Source: Propionibacteriaceae bacterium
GTDB lineage: Bacteria; Actinomycetota; Actinomycetes; Propionibacteriales; Propionibacteriaceae
Direction: 5' to 3'
Length of the DNA: 19,688 nt
NCBI GenBank assembly: GCA_031260385.1
Contig: JAIRKB010000096.1
Coordinates: 1 to 19,688 of the forward strand
Shown here in pieces: positions 14,259 through 19,688 of this stretch. Both the position numbers and the translations under genes were made by a program. Each line of letters begins with the position of its first letter. Within the stretch, counting starts at the first letter, position 1. A model generated the notes under the pieces. The model did not search any database, had not been told where the DNA came from, and worked only from the letters and a program-made list of their open reading frames with translations.

Positions 14259-15690
14259 CACGCTAACGCGCTGGAATCAGGTCTTATCCCGTCGACTTGG
14301 CGGTCCCCTTGGTGACCATGTGCTGCGGCCTAGCGCGGGGTGGGCCTACATTTTGGGTACGGTTTCGTGGCTGATCTGCATGGTTCGCCAACTGCCCTGT
14401 CGACTGCCGAGTTCGGGAACGGTCGATACCTTCGGTTGGATGTGTTACACCGATATAACCGCTTTGTTCTATAGTCGCGGCCAGGGGCTGGGGGCGATGC
14501 CCTATGCCTCAATGCAGTGGGAATATCCCGTTCTTACCGGCTATTTTGCCTCGGTTGCGACCTGGATCTCACGGCTCTTTGGTGCCCACTATGCCTCGGA
14601 TATCGACGGCTCCCAGATCATCTTCAATGCCCAGACCTATTTCGCAATCACCGCCGTGGGGCTCTTTTTGTGTTTGCTGTGGCTGATTCATTCGACGCTG
14701 AAGATTACGCCTAATAGCCCTAACCTGGCGATGATAATGGCGATCTCTCCCGTACTAATGCTGAACGGTCTGATCAACTGGGATCTGTTAGTGGTGGCGT
14801 TGACGGCGGCCGGTTTGGCGGCTTGGGTCGAAAAGAAACCCTACTGGGCCGGGCTGTGGTGGGGGCTCGGGGTTGCCGCCAAGCTCTATCCGATAGTCAT
14901 CATCGGCGCTTTGTTTATCTTGTGTTTGCGTCGCGATGGGCGGTATTCGCCGTTGACCTGGATCAAGTTGACCGGCACGGCCGTGCTTGTTTGGTTGGCG
15001 ACCAATATCCCGATCATGTTGGCCTACCCCAGCGGCTGGGAGGTTTTCTACCGCATGAACTCGGGGCGGGGCGCTGATCTGGGATCGCTTTGGTATGCCG
15101 CCTCGCTAGCGGGGATGCCTTTTTCGAATCCGGCTTGGTGGTCAAGAGCTGTGATGTTGGTTGGCTACCTGGGTTTGGCGGCCCTGATCTTCTTTGCCCG
15201 CCGCCCACCGCGGACCGCCCAGATCGCCTATCTGGCGGTGGCGATCATGGTGGTCGCCAATGTGGTTTATTCACCGCAGTATGTCTTGTGGATCCTGCCT
15301 TTGATTGTCTTGGTCCGTCCCCAGTTGGTCTCGCTTTACATCTTTACGGTCTCAGAGATGACCTATTACATCTTCATCTGGCTGTTCCTGCGGGGTAATA
15401 ACCTGAGTTTGGGGATCTCCGATCGTCCCTGGTTGTATATCTTCTCGATTGCGCTGCGGATTGTCGCGACCGGTTGGGTGATGGGCGAGGTGGTCCGCGA
15501 TATCTGGAAGGCGCCACCGCTGCCCGTCCCGCCGATGGCGGAACCGGGGGTGGCGTATAGCTCGGCGGTGGGTGACGAGCCGGTGGTGGATGACGACTCG
15601 GCGGATGGTCAGCCCACTAGCGAGACGGATGGTCAGCCCACTGGCGAGGCGGAGGATCTGGACCCTGGTGTCAAAGCCTGGTTGCAGTGA
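14248..15690 (+). CDS. GT87-like polytopic glycosyltransferase (probable mannosyltransferase)
   Basis: A 480-aa membrane protein with about ten helices, fitting the GT87/DUF2029 family of polyprenyl-phosphate-dependent mannosyltransferases of actinobacteria. An extracytoplasmic acidic region follows the first helix (DTFGWMCYTDITALFYSRGQ, then MQWEYPVLTGYF), as in GT-C enzymes. Later segments LINWDLLVVAL, WWGLGVAAKLYPIVI and NVVYSPQYVLWILPL fit the family. It is expected to transfer a sugar from a lipid donor to an envelope glycan or glycolipid on the outer membrane face. The acceptor is unknown. The C-terminal about 55 residues are cytoplasmic, acidic and low in complexity, with an octapeptide repeated in tandem (DGQPTSET, DGQPTGEA). 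It overlaps the DUF5318 gene by 11 nt and the next gene by 4 nt. Confidence 0.82.
   Translation: MATDTLTRWNQVLSRRLGGPLGDHVLRPSAGWAYILGTVSWLICMVRQLPCRLPSSGTVDTFGWMCYTDITALFYSRGQGLGAMPYASMQWEYPVLTGYFASVATWISRLFGAHYASDIDGSQIIFNAQTYFAITAVGLFLCLLWLIHSTLKITPNSPNLAMIMAISPVLMLNGLINWDLLVVALTAAGLAAWVEKKPYWAGLWWGLGVAAKLYPIVIIGALFILCLRRDGRYSPLTWIKLTGTAVLVWLATNIPIMLAYPSGWEVFYRMNSGRGADLGSLWYAASLAGMPFSNPAWWSRAVMLVGYLGLAALIFFARRPPRTAQIAYLAVAIMVVANVVYSPQYVLWILPLIVLVRPQLVSLYIFTVSEMTYYIFIWLFLRGNNLSLGISDRPWLYIFSIALRIVATGWVMGEVVRDIWKAPPLPVPPMAEPGVAYSSAVGDEPVVDDDSADGQPTSETDGQPTGEAEDLDPGVKAWLQ
15604..15651 (+). repeat. 24-bp tandem duplication in the glycosyltransferase C-terminus
   Basis: Two adjacent 24-bp units (15604-15627 and 15628-15651) differ at only two positions. 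They encode DGQPTSET and DGQPTGEA in the acidic tail. This looks like a recent in-frame slippage duplication in a non-conserved tail. Confidence 0.85.
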
Positions 15691-16805
15691 GGGCGACCGC
15701 CCACTTATTCGCTCCTGGGGAAGCTCCCCGGCTGGCGGTCCAGGGTTGGTTGACTTCGCGGTTTGCCTTGCTGATATCCGTTCTGGGTTTGGCTTGGGCT
15801 GGCGGGATTCCGATTGTGTCGGCTTTTTGCCGCTGGGACGCCCTGCACTACCTCGCGATCGCCGATGGTGGCTACACTGACCTGACCCAGACGGCTTTCT
15901 TCCCCGGTTTGCCGGGGCTGATGACGCTCCTGGCTTTGATCGGTGTGCCCGGCTGGATCACCGGGGTGGCCACAGCCTGGATTGGCTCGGCTTTCACCGC
16001 CTGGGGGCTCTACCGGCTGGCGGGCGACCCGATTAGGGGGGCCTTGGCGGTCTGGGCTTGGTCCTTCGCGCCGATGGCGATCTTCACCGTCGTTCCTTAT
16101 ACCGAAGCGATCTTCGGTGCTTTCGCTGTCTGGGCTTTTTGGTTTGCCAAGCAGAAACGGTGGGGGTTGGCGGCGACCTTGACCGGTTTCGCTTGCCTAT
16201 TTCGGGTTTCGGGGTTGTTTCTGATTGCCGCCCTGGTGGTCGTGGCCTTGGTCGAGAAGTCTAGTTGGGGTGTTAGGGTGCGGCGGCTGTTGTGGTTGGC
16301 GATCCCAATGGGCGTCTTGGCGGTCTATCTAGGGTTTATGCGGCTGGCCTTCGGCTCTTGGACGGTTTGGTTTGACGCGCAATACCAGGGCTGGGGAAGG
16401 CGGTTCCGCTGGCCTTGGCTCGCGGTCATCGAAACCCTTAGGCTCGGTGGGGTCTCGGTCCCAGCTAGCCATGGGAACGTCGCCGTCTTCCGCTGGGAAC
16501 TGGCGGCTTTTACCATCGGCTTGGCCTTGACGATCTGGTGGTTGGTCCGCAAACGCTGGGTCGCTGCCAGTTGGGTCGGTCTCCAAGTGCTCGCTTTGTC
16601 TTGCCAGGTCTGGTTAGTCTCGATCGCCCGCTCGATGCTGTTGTGGTTCCCCTTATTCCTCGTCTTCGGCGACCTCGGTTCCGGCGCGGTTGATCGACGC
16701 CGCAACCGCCTACGACGGATCATGATCGGTCTCGCTTTGGCCTGCGAGATTGTCGCGATGGAGTGGTGGGCTTGGCGGTATGTACGGGGGGCCTGGGCAG
16801 GGTAA
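15687..16805 (+). CDS. PIG-V-like mannosyltransferase family membrane protein
   Basis: A 372-aa polytopic protein (about 9-10 helices) resembling the bacterial relatives of GPI mannosyltransferase PIG-V. The diagnostic segment after the first helix is present: CRWDALHYLAIADGGY, with the WDxxHY motif whose aspartate is thought catalytic, followed by TAFFPGLPGLM. Later features are FAPMAIFTVVPYTEAIFGAF and CLFRVSGLFL, matching the family's conserved PYTE/FR region. It probably moves mannose from polyprenyl-phosphate mannose to an envelope lipid or protein on the outer face. Start GTG 15687 lies in a GTGA overlap with the preceding gene, so both glycosyltransferases are likely made together. It is the last gene of the run. 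No terminator is visible right after it, and the base composition changes within about 50 bp. Confidence 0.8.
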   Translation: MRATAHLFAPGEAPRLAVQGWLTSRFALLISVLGLAWAGGIPIVSAFCRWDALHYLAIADGGYTDLTQTAFFPGLPGLMTLLALIGVPGWITGVATAWIGSAFTAWGLYRLAGDPIRGALAVWAWSFAPMAIFTVVPYTEAIFGAFAVWAFWFAKQKRWGLAATLTGFACLFRVSGLFLIAALVVVALVEKSSWGVRVRRLLWLAIPMGVLAVYLGFMRLAFGSWTVWFDAQYQGWGRRFRWPWLAVIETLRLGGVSVPASHGNVAVFRWELAAFTIGLALTIWWLVRKRWVAASWVGLQVLALSCQVWLVSIARSMLLWFPLFLVFGDLGSGAVDRRRNRLRRIMIGLALACEIVAMEWWAWRYVRGAWAG

Positions 16806-17035
16806 GAGTGGGGTGTCTGGTCTGGGATCTGGGCCTACGAAGTGACGCCATTATCACAGCGTGAAGCCACTCAAAACACTGATTTGGCAATACATGGCAA
16901 CGCAGGATCTGGGATCGCTGGCCTTGTAACAAAGGCACAATGATAGCACTTGACGTACCCCCTTTTGACAAGCCAATGATAGCTGGTACCCAACGATGAT
17001 TGTCGCTTTTGGGAGGCAAAAACCAGGAGGCAATC
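16806..17035. other. AT-richer non-coding stretch before the small accessory genes
   Basis: I see no convincing gene on either strand. TTGACG (16950-16955) and TTGACA (16965-16970) look like -35 boxes. The second has TACCCA 16 bp further on, a poor -10. ATGATAGC occurs twice (16939-16946, 16977-16984). GTGACGCCATTATCA (16842-16856) resembles a 15-mer upstream of the IclR gene (4963-4977). A good ribosome site, AGGAGG, is at 17025-17030. Confidence 0.4.
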
Positions 17036-17404
17036 GTGGACCAAATATTGGCAACTCACTGAAATAGAGGGAATTTTTCTAGTAGCAAGGTCCCGTTCGG
17101 TTATAAGCTTGGCAAAGAGATAAGTATCCAACCAATCTACAGGGGCGATGCTCCTCGGATTGTGTGGAAAACGGGTTATCCAAAGGATGAATCGGGATCC
17201 CTTGGACCTGAGTCGTCGGAACTGCCAAACACCGATTTCTTGATAGCACATGCGAGCGGACATTTCAATCTGGGATTCTGGTCTAAGGTTGTAAACAGGA
17301 AGTGTTTGGAAATAGTTTCTTACTCAACGGTTTCCCTTGAAGAATGGCATACCTACCTCAAACTAGTAGAACACGGAGATAATGGTGGAAAGAAACGACG
17401 ATAA
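17036..17404 (+). pseudogene. Interrupted small gene of unknown function (in-frame TGA at codon 9)
   Basis: AGGAGG (17025-17030) stands five bases before GTG 17036, an excellent initiation site. The frame then reads eight codons (VDQILATH) and meets TGA at 17060-17062. Beyond it the same frame stays open for 113 codons up to TAA at 17402, with a protein-like composition (GYKLGKEISIQPIYRG, then TDFLIAHASGHFNLGFW). If the TGA replaced TGG the product would be about 122 aa. A later GTG (17162) gives 80 aa but lacks a clear ribosome site. Other genes here use TGA as stop, so recoding is unlikely. A nonsense mutation or a downstream start is more likely. I do not recognise the family. The end overlaps the following HTH gene by 23 nt, suggesting a two-gene unit. 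The region is AT-richer than the surroundings. Confidence 0.45.
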
Positions 17405-17639
17405 GGTTGCATTGACTGCAAGCGAGAAGAACCGCATTCGCGGTAAGGAGGCCCTCAAGGCGTCCTCAGTCTTGCAGAATATTCAGCGACTCAAGAAGGA
17501 ATCTTCAGTGGCCCAGCAGGCGCTAGATAACGCTGTCATCAAAGCGCGGTCCGAAGGTTATTCCTGGGTCGCGATCGCGGCAGGGTTGGGGGTGTCCCCT
17601 CAAGGTGCGCGTCAGAAATACCTCCGCGTCACTGCGTGA
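17382..17639 (+). CDS. Small helix-turn-helix protein
   Basis: An 85-aa, probably DNA-binding protein. The N-terminal part (about 10-57) is a charged helix suited to dimerisation (SEKNRIRGKEALKASSVLQN and following). Residues 58-82 form a helix-turn-helix, EGYSWVAIAAGLGVSPQGAR, of the type common in small actinobacterial proteins with a SWxxIAxxLGVSxQxAR pattern. ATG 17382 has GGAG (17375-17378) only three bases away; GTG 17385 would be better spaced and lose one residue. It overlaps the end of the interrupted gene, so the two may once have formed an accessory pair such as a toxin-antitoxin or regulator/effector unit, but nothing else supports that. A strong terminator follows 11 bp after the stop. 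Confidence 0.65.
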   Translation: MVERNDDKVALTASEKNRIRGKEALKASSVLQNIQRLKKESSVAQQALDNAVIKARSEGYSWVAIAAGLGVSPQGARQKYLRVTA

Positions 17640-17650
17640 TTAGCCATACT

Positions 17651-17685
17651 AAAGGCTCTCGATCTAGGGGTGATCGGGAGCCTTT
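17651..17685. terminator. Strong bidirectional terminator between convergent genes
   Basis: A 14-bp stem (17651-17664 with 17672-17685, one G-U wobble in the RNA) with a 7-nt loop begins with AAA and ends with TTT, so it can serve both strands. It lies between the HTH gene (plus strand) and the ABC exporter gene (minus strand), which converge here. Confidence 0.9.
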
Positions 17686-17705
17686 GGTATGTCCCCTTTG
17701 TCCAC

Positions 17706-19688
17706 CTACTCGGCGTCGCGACCGGCCGAGAACTGGGATTGGTAGAGGTCGTAGTAGGCACCTTTTTGGCTGATCAAGGCGCGGTGGTTGCCTTGTTCGA
17801 CGATATCGCCGTGCTCCATCACCAAGATGGTGTCAGCGTCGCGGATCGTCGACAGCCGGTGGGCGATGACAAACGAGGTCCGACCCTTGCGTAAGGCACC
17901 CATCGCCCGTTGGACCAAGACCTCGGTTCGGGTGTCAACCGAGGAGGTGGCCTCGTCGAGGATCAGGATCGACGGATCGGCGAGGAAAGCCCGAGCAATC
18001 GTCAGCAACTGCTTCTCACCAGCCGAAACGTTGGAGCCCTCTTCGTCAATGACCGTGTCATAACCTTCTGGCAACGAACGGACGAAACGATCGACATAGG
18101 TGGCCTTGGCGGCCGCCATGATCTCGTCATCGCTGGCCTCCGGTCGCCCGTAGGCGATGTTCTCGCGAATCGTACCGTGGAAAAGCCAGGTCTCTTGGAG
18201 GACCATGCCAATCTGGGAGCGCAAGGCGGCCCGGGGCACGGTGACGGTGTCGACACCATCGAGGGTGATTCGACCATCAGTGATGTCGTAGAAGCGCATG
18301 AGCAGGTTGACTAGGGTGGTCTTGCCGGCACCGGTCGGCCCGACGATAGCGATGGTCTGACCGGGTTCGGCTTTCAGCGACAGCCCGGTGATCAGCGGCT
18401 TGTCAGCGGCGTACGAGAAGACGACATCATCGAAGGTGACGGCGCCTGCGATGTTGCTGGGCAGCTCATCGGTGCCTTCCTCACTCTGCTCGGCCTCATC
18501 GACGACCTCAAAGACCCGCTCCGCCGAGGCAACGCCGGACTGGAGGAGGTTCATCATCGAAGCGATCTGGTTGATCGGCTGGGTGAACTGGCGGGAATAC
18601 TGGATGAAGGCCTGGACGGAGCCGAGCGAGATATTGCCCGCTGCCACCATCAGACCACCAGCGACGGCGATCACGACATAGCCGATATTGCCGATGAAAC
18701 CCATCACCGGCATGATGATATTGGACAGGAACTGGGCGCCGAAAGCGGCTTCGTAAAGCTCCTGGTTCTTGGCGTTGAACTCGGCTTCCACCTCGCGGTG
18801 GCGGCCGAAGACCTTAACCAAGGCCTGGCCGGTATAGGCCTCTTCGACCTGGGAGTTGAGTTCACCGGTGTTCTTCCACACCGCCGCAAACTTGCGCTGA
18901 CTACGCTTGGCGATCTGCATGACAGCGATGATCGACACCGGAATGGTGATGACCGCAACCAGGGTGAGCCAAGGAGAGATCGTCAACATCATGATCAGAA
19001 CCCCAAGCACCATCAAGACCGATTGGATGACCTGTTGGAGGGTTTGCTGCAGTGACTGGGAGATATTGTCGATGTCGTTGGTGACCCGGCTGAGCAGTTC
19101 GCCGCGCGGTTGGTGGTCGAAATAGGACAAGGGCAAGGAGTCGAGTTTGGTGGCGACCTGTTGGCGCATCGAGTAGACGGTCCGCTGGACAATCCGGTTG
19201 AGGAAGAGGCCCATGGCGATCATGACGGTAGCAGACGTCACGTACAACCCTAGAGCGGCTAACATGATCAACCCGAGATGGGAGAAGTCGATGCCGACCC
19301 CAGGAGTGAAGTCGATCGCCTGAAGCATATCCATCATCTGAGCGGGGACGTCGGGCCCGGAAGCACCAGCCTGGTTGGCGAAGTCAATGATCGCCAGCAC
19401 ATCCGCTTTGGTCAGATTCGCCGGATCACAGCCTAGTTGGGCGCAGATCTGCGGCAGCGCCTGGGCGAACTGGGGTTGAGCGAGTTGCTCGCCAATCATC
19501 CGCCCGATCACCCCGGAGAAGATCGTGTCCGTAGCGCGCCCGAGCAGTTTCGGGGCGTAGACATTGAGGCTGACCCCGATAAGCCCGAAGACGAAAACGA
19601 AGATTAGCTTGATCCGTTCCGGCTTGAGATAGCTGATCAACCGCTTCAGGCTAGGCCAAAAGTTGATCGCCTTCTCGGCTGGGCCCCG
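17706..19688 (-). CDS. ABC exporter half-transporter (fused permease and ATPase), N-terminus outside window
   Basis: An ABC-B type export half-transporter of at least 660 aa. The frame stays open to the window edge beyond the possible TTG at 19640, reading EKAINFWPSLKRLISYLKPE, the normal cytoplasmic lead-in to the first helix, so the true start is outside. Six membrane helices (about the first 330 residues) include an unusually long external loop between helices 1 and 2, with two cysteines (ICAQLGCD). The ATPase has Walker A GPTGAGKTT, Q-loop VLQETWLFHGTIRENIAYG, signature VSAGEKQLL, Walker B ILILDEATSSVD and H-loop IAHRLSTI. The signature departs from LSGGQ, as often seen in one half of heterodimeric exporters, so a partner half-transporter is expected just upstream (beyond 19688). 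The substrate is unknown: lipid, drug or peptide. Confidence 0.93.
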   Translation of the reverse strand, partial: RGPAEKAINFWPSLKRLISYLKPERIKLIFVFVFGLIGVSLNVYAPKLLGRATDTIFSGVIGRMIGEQLAQPQFAQALPQICAQLGCDPANLTKADVLAIIDFANQAGASGPDVPAQMMDMLQAIDFTPGVGIDFSHLGLIMLAALGLYVTSATVMIAMGLFLNRIVQRTVYSMRQQVATKLDSLPLSYFDHQPRGELLSRVTNDIDNISQSLQQTLQQVIQSVLMVLGVLIMMLTISPWLTLVAVITIPVSIIAVMQIAKRSQRKFAAVWKNTGELNSQVEEAYTGQALVKVFGRHREVEAEFNAKNQELYEAAFGAQFLSNIIMPVMGFIGNIGYVVIAVAGGLMVAAGNISLGSVQAFIQYSRQFTQPINQIASMMNLLQSGVASAERVFEVVDEAEQSEEGTDELPSNIAGAVTFDDVVFSYAADKPLITGLSLKAEPGQTIAIVGPTGAGKTTLVNLLMRFYDITDGRITLDGVDTVTVPRAALRSQIGMVLQETWLFHGTIRENIAYGRPEASDDEIMAAAKATYVDRFVRSLPEGYDTVIDEEGSNVSAGEKQLLTIARAFLADPSILILDEATSSVDTRTEVLVQRAMGALRKGRTSFVIAHRLSTIRDADTILVMEHGDIVEQGNHRALISQKGAYYDLYQSQFSAGRDAE

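Noticed and set aside
17036..17100. Selenocysteine or programmed readthrough at the TGA in the small gene
   Set aside because: No stable hairpin of the bacterial SECIS type follows the TGA, and TGA ends many other genes in this window.
17163..17184. Two DnaA-box-like sequences in opposite orientation (TGTGGAAAA and TTATCCAAA) 4 bp apart
   Set aside because: One deviates from the consensus, both lie inside an open frame, and no further boxes or AT-rich unwinding element accompany them.
16871..17263. A 130-codon minus-strand frame over the AT-richer stretch
   Set aside because: No domain, no ribosome site worth citing, and it runs antisense to the better supported frame at 17036-17404.
1..19688. 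CRISPR arrays, tRNA or rRNA genes, insertion sequences and prophage genes
   Set aside because: No regularly spaced repeats, cloverleaf-like sequence, rRNA stretch, transposase or phage structural gene was seen on either strand.

Overview
The window looks like chromosomal DNA of an actinobacterium with moderately high GC. The best evidence is a conserved actinobacterial cell-growth and division cluster: FhaA, FhaB, PstP, an FtsW/RodA-type SEDS protein, PbpA and PknB, followed by CrgA. A DUF5318 zinc-ribbon protein and two polytopic glycosyltransferases lie downstream. Many starts are GTG or TTG, and many junctions are 1-2 nt gaps or 4-nt overlaps. I cannot name the genus with confidence; a Propionibacteriales-like or other non-mycobacterial actinobacterium would fit.

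Layout. (1) 1-636 is the C-terminal part of a zinc-type alcohol dehydrogenase, closed by a strong GC hairpin. (2) 862-2046 encodes a YhcG/DUF1016 PD-(D/E)XK nuclease-like protein. (3) 2119-4068 is the most interesting part. A cobalamin riboswitch leader precedes two overlapping genes. The first encodes a secreted alpha/alpha-barrel (terpenoid-cyclase-like) protein with a C-terminal membrane anchor. The second encodes a lipoprotein with a transcobalamin-like C-terminal (DUF4430) domain. Together they look like a split, surface-tethered bacterial version of animal transcobalamin/intrinsic factor. (4) 4146-4802 is an unrecognised lipoprotein. (5) 5051-5809 is an IclR-family regulator, with a related double-hairpin element on each side. 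(6) 5943-11519 is a tightly packed operon, fhaA-fhaB-pstP-rodA-pbpA, followed after 123 bp by pknB. There is no pknA. After another 123 bp come crgA, the DUF5318 gene, a GT87-like gene and a PIG-V-like gene (13533-16805). (7) 16806-17639 is more AT-rich, with an interrupted small gene and a small helix-turn-helix gene, probably accessory DNA. (8) 17706-19688, on the minus strand, is an ABC exporter half-transporter whose start lies outside the window. A 14-bp-stem bidirectional terminator separates it from (7).

How the genes work together. By family knowledge, PknB senses cell-wall fragments through its external PASTA domains and phosphorylates partners that FhaA and FhaB recognise through their FHA domains. 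PstP reverses this. The SEDS glycosyltransferase and PbpA transpeptidase form a peptidoglycan synthase pair, CrgA is a divisome membrane protein, and the downstream mannosyltransferase-like proteins probably serve envelope glycans. The cobalamin-regulated pair would be derepressed when B12 is scarce and is proposed to capture corrinoid at the cell surface. No cobalamin transporter is visible here.
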